From contig BBFS01000042.1 in assembly GCA_001313365.1 (NCBI GenBank), positions 1-39,736 on the forward strand: a stretch of DNA of 39,736 nt. Direction: 5' to 3'. A model generated the notes under the pieces. That model had not been told where the DNA came from, searched no databases, and saw nothing but the letters and a program-made list of their open reading frames with translations. The DNA comes from Paenarthrobacter nitroguajacolicus JCM 14115 (lineage in GTDB: Bacteria; Actinomycetota; Actinomycetes; Actinomycetales; Micrococcaceae). This document shows, one piece after another, positions 8,876-19,707 of the stretch. Position 1 is the first letter of the stretch, and every line of letters starts with the position of its first letter. Position numbers and translations under genes: made by a program.

Positions 8876-10320
8876 ATGAACGCCCAGGATTCAGGCTCCG
8901 TGGAAGATCTCGCCGCCCGACTCCGCCCGGGGGTTCACGCTGGGTGTCGCGGCCGCAGCCTTCCAGATAGAAGGTTCGCTGACCGCTGATGGGCGGGGAC
9001 CGTCCGGCTGGGATGCGTTCTGTGAAAAGCCAGGAGCAATAGTCGACGGCGGCTCCCCCCCACCGTGGCCTGCGATCACTATAACCGTTCGGACGAAGAC
9101 ATCGCCTTGATGCAGGAGCTCGGAGTCGACTCCTACCGTTTCTCACTCTCGTGGCCGCGCATCCAGCCCGGAGGCAAGGGCGCGGTCAACCAGCGGGGGG
9201 TTGGACTTCTATGATCGCCTGATCGATAAACTCCTTGCCGCAGGCATCTCCCCCCATGGCCACGTTGTACCACTGGGACACCCCGCTGGAGTTGGAACAT
9301 GCCGGGGGGGTGGATGAACAGGGACACAGCCGAACGCTTCGCTGTCTACTGCCAAGCCGCAGCCGAGCGCTTCGGGGGGGATCGCGTTGAGCACTGGGTC
9401 ACCATGAACGAGCCCGTGTCAGTCACCGTGCAGGGATACTCGTTGGGAGTGCACGCACCAGGCCGGCAACTGCTGTTCGACTCACTGCCTGCCGCACATC
9501 ATCAATTGCTGGGCCATGGAATGGCGGTCCAGACCCTCCGAGGCGCAGGAGTGAAGGGTCAGATCGGTGTGTCCAACATGCACTGCCCCGTCGAACCCGC
9601 CAGCACCAGACTCGGCGACCGATTGATGGCGCAGGCCCTGGACCTGATCCTCAACCGCATCTATGCCGATGCGATACTGCTGGGCCAATATCCCAAGCCA
9701 CCCCTGCCCATGAAACCGTGGTTCCGCTCGCTGGGTACAGTTCACGACGGCGACCTTGACTGATCAGTCAACCCCTGGACTTCTATGGCTCAACTACTAC
9801 TACCCCCGTGAAGGCTGCGGCAGGCCCCGGTCCGGCGGAGATACCCACCGGAAGGTCGCAGGAGATGACCAAGGTGCCTTTCCATTTGGCCGCCTACCAG
9901 GAGTATGAGACCACCGGGTTCGGCTGGCCGATTGCACCGGAGTACCTGGCGTTGCTGCTACGCGAAATGAAAGACCGGTACGGGGGAGGCGCTCCCCCCC
10001 CTGTCTACATCACCGAAGGCGGAGCCAGCTTTCCCGAACCTGCCCACGTCGATGGACCTGTCCAGGACCACAACCGCATCACGTACCTGGCTGAACATCT
10101 AGGCCATGCACTGACGGCAACCGGGCCTGGAGGTATCGCCGAGGATGTGGATCTTCGCGGATACTACGTCTGGACCTTGTTGGACAATTTCGAGTGGGCG
10201 GCGGGCTACTCGCAGCGATTCGGCCTGATCCATGTGGACTTCGAAACCTTGGAACGGACGCCCAAGGATTCGTTCTACTGGTACCGGGCACTGGGCCGTG
10301 CACGTCACCGTCACTTATAG
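8876..10320 (+). CDS. GH1 family beta-glucosidase
   Basis: A glycoside hydrolase family 1 enzyme, expected to release glucose (or a similar sugar) from beta-linked disaccharides in the cytoplasm. No signal peptide is seen. The TIM-barrel landmarks are in order: [45 protein letters not shown], then HWVTMNEP with the acid/base Glu (9401-9415), YITEGG with the nucleophile Glu (10009-10023), and [20 protein letters not shown]. The family motif is usually TENG; TEGG is unusual. At least seven indels (runs at 8929, 9055, 9195, 9250, 9304; missing C near 9762 and 9787) scatter the reading over three frames; a further +3 run at 9374 keeps the frame. Restored length is about 480 residues, typical for GH1. 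It is divergent from rpsJ. Confidence 0.9.
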
Positions 10321-10381
10321 CCCGCGGACGTTACCGTCATGTAGCCCGCCCGGGTTAACTCCTGCGCTACGGAACGTTGCC

Positions 10382-10507
10382 CTACTTGTTTTTGTTGGCG
10401 CGCCGAATCCTCTTTGCGCGTTCGATCTCGGTCTTGAAGTTCTTTCGACCCCACAACACGCCGCCGCCGATAGCTGCAATGACTGCCAGGAAAATCAAAA
10501 ATTCCAT
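10382..10507 (-). CDS. 41-residue single-span membrane protein
   Basis: From ATG at 10507 to TAG at 10382 the frame reads a hydrophobic segment MEFLIFLAVIAAIGGGVLWG followed by a basic tail, RKNFKTEIERAKRIRRANKN and a last K. GAGGAG lies 6-8 nt before the ATG. The layout suggests one N-terminal membrane span with a positively charged cytoplasmic end. It lies 41 nt downstream of the large membrane protein on the same strand and faces the end of the glucosidase gene. I recognise no family. Its intact frame amid many broken ones, the good ribosome-binding site and the clean topology argue that it is real. Confidence 0.65.
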   Translation of the reverse strand: MEFLIFLAVIAAIGGGVLWGRKNFKTEIERAKRIRRANKNK

Positions 10508-10548
10508 GGTGCGCTCCTCTCCGTAGACTGCAACATTATCGGATTCCG

Positions 10549-13500
10549 TCACGGGTCCGCGCCGGCGGGGGCGTCAGTCGGAGCTCCACCCTCTCCCGGT
10601 CCGCCTGTATTGCCTGGCGGCTTCCGGTTCAAGCGCCACACCGCCAGCACAATTAGGCCCAAAGCGACGAGGGCAAGCATCGCAAAGGCATAGGAGCGCA
10701 ACGCCCACATGATGCTCAGCGCAACGGCAATGGCCCCCCCACCAGACAAGTACCCGCTCCGCCAGCAGCAGGCCGGCGGCCAGTAGCAGGACATGTGCCA
10801 CGAGTACGTACAGTTGCTGCGATGAAGTACCGCTGAAGATGGTCCCCCCCACGGACGTCAGCGACAGAGCTCCGGCTGCAATGCACAGCCGAAGCAGGCC
10901 ATCCGCCCGCTGCCCCTTCATGTAGCGCAGCCCTGCTATAACGGCGCCGGCTATCACGTACCACTGCGCGGCCCAGAACCAATCAGGCCTGGATGCGTCC
11001 ACAAACAGGACCGCCCGTTGGAGGGCTGCGACAGAGACCAGTCCCGCAACCTCAGCGGCCACCCATTTACCGTGCGGAACCTCAGCCACCACCAGCACCC
11101 CCCCGGTTGCGACCACCAGGATAAACCCGACCATGGATGTTTCGTCGCTTCCCAGTCCCACCGCCGCGGATGATGCAACAGCCAAGGCCGCGGCCGCAAC
11201 CAGGGAGTTCCGCCGCCAGTCCTCGTCCCTCATTGCCGGTCCGCCGAAGGTCTTTAGCGAATAAAGGAGCACAGCGTCCCGACTCCGCCAATGAGCCAAA
11301 CAGCGTAATCGCTCCAGGCGCCCGCAGGCAGGCCTTCCAGCAGCCCGTCGACGGCGGGAATCGCCCCTACCAGCACGGCTGGAGCGGCTGCCGCATAAAG
11401 AGCCGGGATTCGTTCAAAGTGTGAGGCTGAGAACAGAACACAAGCCAGGACCAACACGGAAAGTCCGGTCAGGGAGTAGGACGCACCGAAGGTCAGTAGG
11501 CCACCCACAACCGTGAACGCGATGGCAGAGATGAGCCAGAACCACCGCTCTCTAACAGCCTCGATTGCACCGGCAGGCGTCTTTTCCGGCCGGAACACGG
11601 CCCTTGCTGCAATCATGGCGACAGCCAGCGCGAGCAAGACTACGGGTACTTGGGACTTGTCCAGCAGTGGTTGGTGCAGCCACGTAGATACAGGGAACGT
11701 GAGCGCTGGGCCGGCTGCGATGACTCCCGCTCCTATGGCCGCGACACCGAAGTATTGGGATCCGCGTGCACCGAGGACACGCCAGGCGACCACAGCGGAA
11801 GCCGGGACCAAGGCCAACTGAAGCAACAGCACCCAGCGGCCACCGCCGTCGTAATCTCCAGCGAGCAAGTAGGCGAACGGCAGCAGGAGTTGGGCACCCA
11901 AGGTGAGCTGAACGGTTGCCTGTTGGAAGGCGACATCCACGCCACGCCTGCGCAGGACCAAGGTGAACACATGCTGGAACGCAAGCACCAGGCCAGGCTG
12001 ATGGACACCGCTGCGGGCGAGTCCGTGACATCACCGACCGTTACAGCGATCAAGCGCCCGCAAGCACCCGGACGCCAAGCAGGTAACCACCCCCCCGGAT
12101 CAACCGGTCGCCTACCACGCCCATCATGAAACCGCTGTAGCTCGCGAAGATGGCAAGCAGGATTTCGACGTCCCGGATATTCCCCAGCCGAAGAGCCAGG
12201 AGGAGCACAAATGCCAAGGGAGCGAAGATCCACGCTGCGGAGTGACTTCGGAGAACCGAACTGACCAGGACGGCAGCGACGGCAGTTGTTACCGCGGCAA
12301 CACCCGGCTGCCAGCTGTCCCTGACGCTCCAAGCTCCCCCCCACGCGGTGGTGACAGTAAGGAAGGTGGTAGCCGCGGCCATGACGACAACCACAGCGCC
12401 GGCATCGAGCACGGAAGCACGGGGGGGTAACGGCGTCGGTTGCCGGCGTGCAGGGGAAGGAACAACTGGAGCGCAGCAGCCATGACGAGCACAAGCCCAA
12501 TCGCGGGAACTTCACCTACGAGGCGAATGCTCCAGCCATCGCGCGTTGCATCTCCGTAGGCCGATGCCGCCAACACCGTGCCGGTTGCCCGGGCCAGCCA
12601 CCAATAGCACTGCCTGTGGAAGGACGGTGGATTCGAAGGGCCGTGACCACAAGGTAGGCAAGCAAAGCCAGCAGGACAGCATTTCCCAGCGTCCAGGACA
12701 CGAATGATGCTGCCATGCCGCCAGCAAGAACCGCAGTTGCCGGAGCGATTACCTCAGCCACCGTTGGGCGCCACGCCACGGTGCATCCGGCGCCCGATGA
12801 GTTCCCGGAAACATCAGGAGGCCCGAGACCAGGCCCGCCGACAAGAGGAGCAGAACAGCTGCGGCCACTACCGGGCGTCCGGCGCCGTCATCGAACACCG
12901 GGAGGACCAGAAGCCCAGCCGCGGCGGCACCGCCGAAGCCCGCCACAGACGCTTGCGGAGCCAACAGGCGGACTCCCCCCCTCGTTCAAGCCCGGCGCTC
13001 ACAACTTGCTGCACAGCAGCCACGGCCACTAGCGCTATCAGGGAGTAGGCAGTCCTGTCCGGATTTCCGGTCATCATGCCTGCCACGCCGGCGGGCACTG
13101 CCAGGGTGAGCGCGATCCGTCCCGCAAGAATCAAGTACCGGCGGGAAGCAACCGGCCCAACCGTTGCGCGCACGAACCAGTAGAGTGCCGCTGAAGCCAA
13201 GAGTGCCGCGACGGTCCATGCACCCAGCAGGCCTCCGAGCGCACCGCCCACCCCCCCGAGCACCACGGCCGGGGCGAACTCCATGCCTTGGCCCAGTTTC
13301 CAACCAACCACCATGGCAGTCAGCATTGTCAGGGACAGCGGAACATAGTTGGGAAGGTCGAACGCCCCCCGAACTCCAGCACAACGGTGAGTACGGCCGC
13401 GGTGATCAATTGCAAGGCCAGACAGGAAATGGCGTCGTTCCACCAGAAGCGCGGCAACAACTTCCTGCCGCCGAAGGCAACTGCCAGGGACTGAACACTG

Positions 13501-14806
13501 AGGCAGACTATTGCTGCCAACATCACCGAGCTCACGTCACCGGTGATATCCCACACCACCCCGAGGACAGCCAGTGTCAGCGCAGCCCTGGCAGCATAAA
13601 GATGCTGCCTCCTGTACCGCGCCCGCGGCACGAAGAACATGACAGCGAAGTAGATGCCGCACATCAACATCACCCAGGCGTACTCCCCCCCTTCGACAAG
13701 AGCTGCGGAGTGAAGGTCACGACAACGGCCACGAGGGGGAACCAGGGAGGGGGTGCAGCACCATCAGCGGACGGACATACAACGGAGGAAGCCACTTGGG
13801 ACGCAGCAAGGAAACAACAGTCAGGAGAATGGCCACGCCGATGAGTGCCGTGAAGTACCAGACCAAGGCGCCCCCCCAAGAACGGAGACACCGGACCACG
13901 CTGTTGAGACGACGAAACTCAGGGAAAGGAAGGCCAGGACTTTGTTGTCCAGTCTTACTGCTGTATATGCATAAACGGCCGTGCCCAGCAACGATGTGAC
14001 CAGCCAGGCAGCAGGACCGTTGTGGAGAACGAAGTTGTACATGGCCAAGCCGGTGACGGGGATGAGTGCCAGGCCGGTTCCGACGAAGGCAACCGCAGCT
14101 GGTCGCAGGCGGGGGAACCCGGGAATGGATCACCATGCCCGACACGTAGAACAAAGCAGTGATGAACCAAATACCCACGAAGCGGAAGAGTGCAGGAAGA
14201 CTCGTGCCCACGAACAAGGCCCCCCCTGCAGCTACCAGCAATAGGCTGGCCACGTAGAGGGGTGACGTTGATGTTTTGCTGGTCACGCTTCGCCTTGCGG
14301 GCAGCGGCGGCTTCGGGAGTTTCCCGCACGACCGGCGGCTGCTGAGCAAGGAAAGCCGCCTGCGACTGAGGGACAGGTTGCCGTGGCATGGCCTGCTGCG
14401 GAACGGCCTGCCGCGATGAATACGGGACTGCCGGGCCTACGAGCTGCGGGCTAGGCGGCTGGAAATACTCCGCTTGGCTGGGCAAAGGGTGCCGGACAGC
14501 TGGTGCTGGCATGGAGGCCGGGTCGGCAACCCCGTGGACGACTGCGTGTACGGCGGAGCCACTGGCGGGCTCGCAGGGGAAGGAGTGACTGTCATGGTCG
14601 AGGGTCCGTCCATACCCCCCCTCCCCTTGGCCTCCGCATCCCGCCAACCGGCCAGGTGGCCGGCGAGGTAGCCCGCTTGATAGGCGGCATGGTCCGGCGT
14701 GGAAAAAGCATCGGACGAAGTCCCTCGGCGCCTTAGCCAAACCGACCGCAAAGCCAACCCCCCCGCCAACGACGACGATGAGCAGCAGTATGAGGAATGC
14801 AGTCAT
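10549..14806 (-). CDS. very large polytopic membrane protein (about 1,400 residues)
   Basis: Starting at ATG 14806, the N-terminus MTAFLILLLIVVVGG is one membrane span. A cytoplasmic-looking region rich in Pro, Gln and Ala follows (for example PQQAMPRQPVPQSQAAFLAQ), then a basic stretch AAAARKAKRDQQNIN. From about 14260 to 10600 almost every piece is hydrophobic helix after hydrophobic helix, around 30 spans or more, for example PLYVASLLLVAAGGALFVGT and SYSLTGLSVLVLACVLFSAS. The C-terminal tail is Gly/Pro/Asp-rich and ends at TGA 10549. The reading hops frame at run-length errors (10734, 10844, 11098, 12090, 12336, 12975, 13251, 13685, 13871, 14220, 14625 and others), yet hydrophobic coding continues across each, so I treat it as one gene. 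Size and layout resemble actinobacterial SCO7613-type membrane proteins of unknown function; that name is a guess. Confidence 0.7.
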
Positions 14807-14880
14807 GGAAGCTCCTAGGTTGCGCCGGACGCAGCAGCTGGCCTGCCTTTATCCATTCGATAGAGTAACTATAGCAAAAA

Positions 14881-14910
14881 GAACCCCACCGCCGTAGCGT
14901 GGGGGGGTTC
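14881..14910 (-). terminator. tuf terminator
   Basis: GAACCCCAC (14881-14889) pairs with GTGGGG..TTC (14899-14910), and on the minus strand the hairpin is followed by TTTTTGC, a proper U tract. It ends the str operon after tuf and precedes the membrane-protein gene. The right arm has 7 G against 4 C in the left arm, which shows the G run has been lengthened by 3. Confidence 0.9.
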
Positions 14911-14961
14911 TCTTAGCTAACTACCGGCTGGGCCGGAGTGTCACCGATCTACAAGTAGAGA

Positions 14962-16151
14962 CTACTTGATGATGCTGGTGACACGTCCCGAACCAACGGT
15001 GCGGCCGCCTTCGCGGATGGCGAAGCGAGGCCCTCTTCCATAGCGATCGGCTGGATGAGCGCAACGGTCATCTCAGTGTTGTCGCCAGGCATAACCATTT
15101 CCGTGCCTTCCGGCAGGGTGATAACGCCGGTTACGTCCGTGGTACGGAAGTAGAACTGCGGGCGGTAGTTGGAGTAGAACGGGTTGTGACGTCCGCCTTC
15201 GTCCTTGGAAAGGATGTAGACGTTAGCCTCGAAGTCGGTGTGCGGGGTGATGGAACCCGGCTTGACGACAACCTGGCCACGCTCGACATCGTCGCGCTTC
15301 AGACCGCGAAGCAGGAGGCCACAGTTCTCGCCGGCCCATGCTTCGTCGAGCTGCTTGTGGAACATCTCGATACCGGTAACCGTGGTCTTCTGGATCGGGC
15401 GGATGCCGACGATCTCAACCTCGGAGTTGATGGCGAGGGTTCCACGCTCGGCGCGGCCCGTAACAACGGTGCCACGACCGGTGATCGTGAAGACGTCTTC
15501 GATCGGCATCAGGAACGGCTTGTCGCGGTCACGTACGGGGTCCGGAACGGACTCGTCGACAGCTGCCATCAGGTCCTGGACGGACTTGACCCAAACCGGG
15601 TCGCCTTCCAGAGCCTTGAGACCGGAAACGCGAACAACCGGAGCCTCATCGCCATCGAAGCCCTGCGAGCTCAGGAGCTCACGAACTTCCATTTCGACGA
15701 GGTCGAGGAGTTCTTCGTCATCAACCATGTCGGACTTGTTCAGTGCGACCAGCAGGTAGGGAACACCAACCTGGCGGGCGAGCAGAACGTGCTCACGGGT
15801 CTGAGCCATCGGACCATCGGTTGCAGCAACCACGAGGATTGCGCCGTCCATCTGGGCAGCACCGGTGATCATGTTCTTGATGTAGTCAGCGTGACCCGGG
15901 GCGTCTACGTGTGCGTAGTGGCGCTTCTCGGTCTGGTACTCCACGTGGGAGATGTTGATGGTAATACCGCGCTGGCGCTCTTCCGGAGCAGAGTCGATCG
16001 ACGCGAAGTCGCGCTGCTCGTTGAGATCCGGGTACTGGTCGTACAGCACCTTGGAAATGGCGGCAGTCAGCGTCGTCTTACCGTGGTCAACGTGACCAAT
16101 GGTGCCGATGTTGACGTGCGGCTTAGTCCGCTCGAACTTTGCCTTTGCCAC
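14962..16151 (-). CDS. tuf: elongation factor Tu
   Basis: EF-Tu carries aminoacyl-tRNA to the ribosome at the cost of GTP. The P-loop GHVDHGKTT, the switch regions with [12 protein letters not shown] and [20 protein letters not shown], and the base-recognition motif NKSDMVDD are all present. The GTG start at 16151 has GGAGG 6-9 nt upstream. A missing base near 15026 shifts the last 25 codons; restored, the end reads [20 protein letters not shown], then TSIIK and TAG at 14962. Restored length is 396 residues. It is the last gene of the str operon, 238 nt after fusA, probably also with its own promoter. Confidence 0.98.
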
Positions 16152-16220
16152 AGGTTCCTCCTAGAACGATTTCAAGTGAAGTGCTCCTCGGCCGCGCTTT
16201 TCGCGGCAGAAACTTTAGCA

Positions 16221-16253
16221 AGTCTACTTGGGGGGGGCTTGGTTTTGGTGAAA
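16221..16253 (-). promoter_or_regulatory. tuf: candidate tuf promoter
   Basis: On the minus strand TTTCAC (16248-16253) precedes TAGACT (16221-16226). As written the spacer is 21 nt, but it contains an 8-C run (16230-16237); if that run was originally 4 or 5 bases, as elsewhere in the window, the spacer becomes 17-18 nt, ideal for the main sigma factor. The leader before tuf would be about 65 nt. Confidence 0.45.
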
Positions 16254-16389
16254 TTGCAGATTCAGGAACCAATGGTAGTTCCTCGAGCCTGTTTGCGCAG
16301 GGGGCCGGGCCGCGGCTGTCGCCGCAGCCCCCCCGCCTCAAGCGCTCAGATGCCTTCCCGATACCGGAATTGCATCCGTTACCGGGAGA

Positions 16390-18505
16390 TTACTCGCCGC
16401 GGGTTTTCTGGATGATCTCGTCGGCTACTGCCTTGGGGACCTCCGCGTAGCTGTTGAACGTCATGGAGTACACAGCGCGACCCTGGGTCTTGGACCGCAG
16501 GTCACCGATGTAGCCGAACATGCCGGACAGCGGAACGTGTGCACGGATAACCTTCACACCTGCTGCGTCTTCCATGGACTGCATCTGGCCACGACGGGCG
16601 TTCAGGTCACCAATAACATCACCCATGTATTCCTCAGGTGTGCGGACCTCAACATCCATCAGCGGTTCAAGCAGAACAGGGTTCGCCTTGCGTGCAGCTT
16701 CCTTGAAAGCCATACGCCCGGCGATCTTGAACGCCATTTCCGAGGAGTCAACGTCGTGGGACGCGCCATCAATCAGCGTGGCCTTGATGCCGACAACCGG
16801 GTAGCCGGCCAGGACGCCGTCGTTCAGTGCATCCTGGATACCAGCGTCAACGGACGGGATGTATTCGCGCGGAACGCGGCCACCAGTGACCTTGTTTTCG
16901 AACGAGTACAGCTCGCCGGAAGCGGTGTCCATGGGCTCGATCGCAATCTGGATCTTTGCGAACTGACCCGAACCACCGGTCTGCTTCTTGTGCGTGTAGT
17001 CAAGGCGCTCAACGGCGCGCTTGATGGTTTCGCGGTAAGCAACCTGCGGCTTGCCAACGTTTGCCTCGACCTTGAATTCGCGGCGCATGCGGTCCACCAG
17101 GATGTCCAGGTGAAGCTCGCCCATGCCGGCGATGATGGTCTGGCCCGTGTCTTCGTTGAGGGAGACCTGGAAGGTCGGGTCCTCAGCGGAGAGCTTCTGG
17201 ATGGCCGTGGAGAGCTTCTCCTGGTCACCCTTGGTGTTGGGCTCGATGGCAACCGAGATCACGGGCTCCGGGAAGCTCATGGACTCGAGGACGATCTGGT
17301 TGTTGGCATCGCACAGGGTGTCGCCCGTGGTGGTGTCCTTCAGACCGATGGCTGCGTAGATGTGGCCGGCGGTAGCGCCCTCGACGGGCATTTCCTTGTT
17401 GGCGTGCATCTGGAACAGCTTGCCGATGCGTTCCTTCTTGCCCTTGGTGGAGTTGACCACCTGGCGCCTGCCTCGACGTGACCGGAGTACACGCGGACGA
17501 AGGTCAGCTGACCGAAGAACGGGTGCGCGGCAATCTTGAAGGCGAGGGCCGAGAACGGCTCGTCTGCAGACGGCTTGCGGGTGAGTTCCTTCTCTTCGTC
17601 GCGGGGATCGTGACCGATCATCGGCGGGACGTCGAGCGGGTTCGGCAGGAAGTCAACAACAGCGTCAAGCATCGGCTGGACACCGCGGTTCTTGAAGGCA
17701 GAACCACAGAAGACCGGGTAGAGCTCAGAGTTGATGGTCATCTTGCGGATGCCGGCTTTGATCTCTTCGAGGGTGAGTTCTTCACCTTCGAGGTACTTCT
17801 CCATGAGCTCTTCGGAAGCCTCGGCCACAGTCTCAACGAGCTGTGCACGGTACTCTTCGGCCTTCGCCTGGAGGTCCGCCGGGATTTCCTGCACTTCGTA
17901 GGAAGCGCCCATGGTGACGTCACCCTTAGCGTCGCCAGGCCAAACCAGGGCGCGCATTTCGAGGAGGTCAACAACACCGATGAAGTCGTTCTCAGCACCG
18001 ATGGGCAGCTGCATGACCAGCGGCTTGGCACCAAGGCGGGAGATGATGGTGTCTACGGTGAAGTAGAAGTCAGCGCCCAGCTTGTCCATCTTGTTGACGA
18101 AGCAGATACGCGGAACGTTGTACTTGTCAGCCTGGCGCCAAACAGTCTCGGACTGCGGCTCCACGCCTTCCTTGCCATCGAACACTGCGACTGCACCGTC
18201 GAGGACGCGCAAGGAGCGCTCAACCTCAACCGTGAAGTCAACGTGGCCCGGGGGGGTGTCAATGATGTTGATCTGGTTCTTGTCCCAGAAGCAAGTCACG
18301 GCGGCAGACGTGATGGTGATGCCGCGTTCCTTTTCCTGTTCCATCCAGTCAGTCGTCGAAGCGCCGTCGTGCGTCTCGCCGATCTTGTGGTTCACACCCG
18401 TGTAGAACAGGATGCGCTCGGTAGTGGTGGTCTTGCCGGCATCGATGTGGCCATGATGCCGATGTTGCGGACCTTATTAAGGTCGGTAAGCACGTCCTGT
18501 GCCAC
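16390..18505 (-). CDS. fusA: elongation factor G
   Basis: EF-G drives translocation with GTP. The sequence shows [19 protein letters not shown] (P-loop), [32 protein letters not shown], and domain V ending with [20 protein letters not shown]. The GTG start at 18505 follows AAAGGGAG. Two C losses break the frame: ATGGCCCACATC near 18450 and GGCGCCCAGGTG near 17463. DTPPGHVDF carries an extra Pro from the run at 18249-18256, falling inside the G3 switch motif. Restored length is 704 residues, normal for EF-G. Confidence 0.97.
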
Positions 18506-18535
18506 GGGGTCTCCCTTTCGGATGGACTACACGTT

Positions 18536-18562
18536 CGCCGCCGGCTCAGTGAGCCGGCGGCG
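18536..18562 (-). other. intercistronic hairpin between rpsG and fusA
   Basis: A perfect 13-bp inverted repeat (18536-18548 with 18550-18562) with almost no loop lies in the 69-nt gap between rpsG and fusA. There is no U tract, so it is more likely an mRNA-processing or partial attenuation element than a full terminator. Confidence 0.6.
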
Positions 18563-18574
18563 TCCGGAAAGTTT

Positions 18575-19048
18575 TTACCAGCGGTAGTGTGCGAAGGCCT
18601 TGTTGGACTCGGCCATCTTGTGGGTGTCTTCGCGACGCTTCACAGCGGCACCAAGACCATTGGAGGCATCCAGGATTTCGTTCTGGAGGCGCTCGGTCAT
18701 GGTCTTCTCACGGCGGGCCTTGGAGTAGCCCACGAGCCAACGCAGAGCGAGGGCGGTGGAGCGACCCGGCTTGACCTCAACCGGAACCTGGTAGGTAGCG
18801 CCACCAACACGGCGTGAACGCACCTCGAGGGAAGGCTTGACGTTGTCCATGGCCTTCTTGAGAGCGGCAACGGGGGTCGCCGCCGGACTTGGCACGTGCA
18901 CCTTCGAGTGCGCCGTAAACGATGCGCTCTGCGGTGGACTTCTTGCCGTCGACAAGAACCTTGTTGATCAGCTGCGTGACCAACGGGGGAGCCGTAAACG
19001 GGATCGGAAACTAGCGGCCGCTTCGGGGGCCGGACCCTTGCGAGGCAT
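18575..19048 (-). CDS. rpsG: 30S ribosomal protein uS7
   Basis: uS7 organises the head of the small subunit and contacts tRNA at the E site. Conserved pieces are [40 protein letters not shown] and [14 protein letters not shown]. Three runs each have one extra base: two in the first 30 codons ([20 protein letters not shown] when corrected) and GGCGGCGACCCCGTT near 18880. Corrected length is 156 residues, the standard size. It starts right after the rpsL stop. Confidence 0.96.
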
Positions 19049-19049
19049 A

Positions 19050-19429
19050 TTACTTCTTCTCCATCTTTGCGCCGTAACGGCTGCGAGCCTGCTTGCGGTT
19101 CTTTACACCCTGGGTGTCGAGTGCGCCGCGGACGATCTTGTAGCGGACACCCGGAAGGTCCTTAACACGACCACCACGAACGAGCACGATGGAGTGCTCC
19201 TGGAGGTTGTGGCCAACACCGGGGGGATGTAGGCGGTAACTTCTACGCCGCCGTTGAGACGCACACGTGCCACCTTACGGAGAGCCGAGTTCGGCTTCTT
19301 GGGGGGGGTGGTGGTGTAAACGCGGGTGCAAACACCGCGGCGCATCGGGCTGCCCTTCAGCGCGGGAGCCTTGGTCTTGGAGACCTTCGGCGTGCGGCCC
19401 TTGCGGACCAGCTGGTTAATCGTAGGCAC
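19050..19429 (-). CDS. rpsL: 30S ribosomal protein uS12
   Basis: uS12 controls decoding accuracy. From the GTG at 19429 it reads [20 protein letters not shown]. The streptomycin-relevant loop [16 protein letters not shown] and [20 protein letters not shown] keep the wild-type lysines, so no classical resistance change is seen. TTTPPKKPN has an extra Pro (8-G run 19311-19318) and [13 protein letters not shown] is broken by a 6-G run near 19221 (expected 4). Corrected length is 124 residues. It is the first gene of the str operon. Confidence 0.96.
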
Positions 19430-19707
19430 TTTCGTGTTCTCCGTTGTTTGATCTCTGCCCCCCACACACAGGCGCCAGCCGGTGTAAACGTGGGAACTTT
19501 GGCGTTGCTCGTGCAGCCGGCCGAAACTCCGGTAGGCGTGCAAAAGTGCGGCATTCGTTGCGCATGTTGCCCGCAACCCGGAAACAGGCTCCACCCAGCA
19601 CCATGAGAACAAAACCAAAATGATGCTGCGGCGGCTTCATCCACTGCCACACAGAACAATTACCAAAAGTCTAGCACGGCTTGATCTGGCGCCTTAATCG
19701 GGTGTAT
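19430..19707. other. leader and upstream region of the str operon
   Basis: No gene lies between the rpoC terminators and rpsL. The stretch holds the probable str promoter at 19668-19676 and a leader of about 235 nt. I see no clear riboswitch or further hairpin of note. Short open frames here have no ribosome-binding site. Confidence 0.5.
19668..19676 (-). promoter_or_regulatory. rpsL: candidate extended -10 promoter of the str operon
   Basis: The minus strand reads TGCTAGACT, an extended -10 with the same TAGACT core proposed for tuf and tRNA-Trp. The -35 region is weak (TTAAGG at 18 nt). It lies between the rpoC terminators and rpsL. Confidence 0.5.

Noticed and set aside
10549..14806. A string of six or more separate membrane-protein genes
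   Set aside because: Hydrophobic coding continues across each frame break with no stop/start/ribosome-binding arrangement; the breaks coincide with expanded runs.
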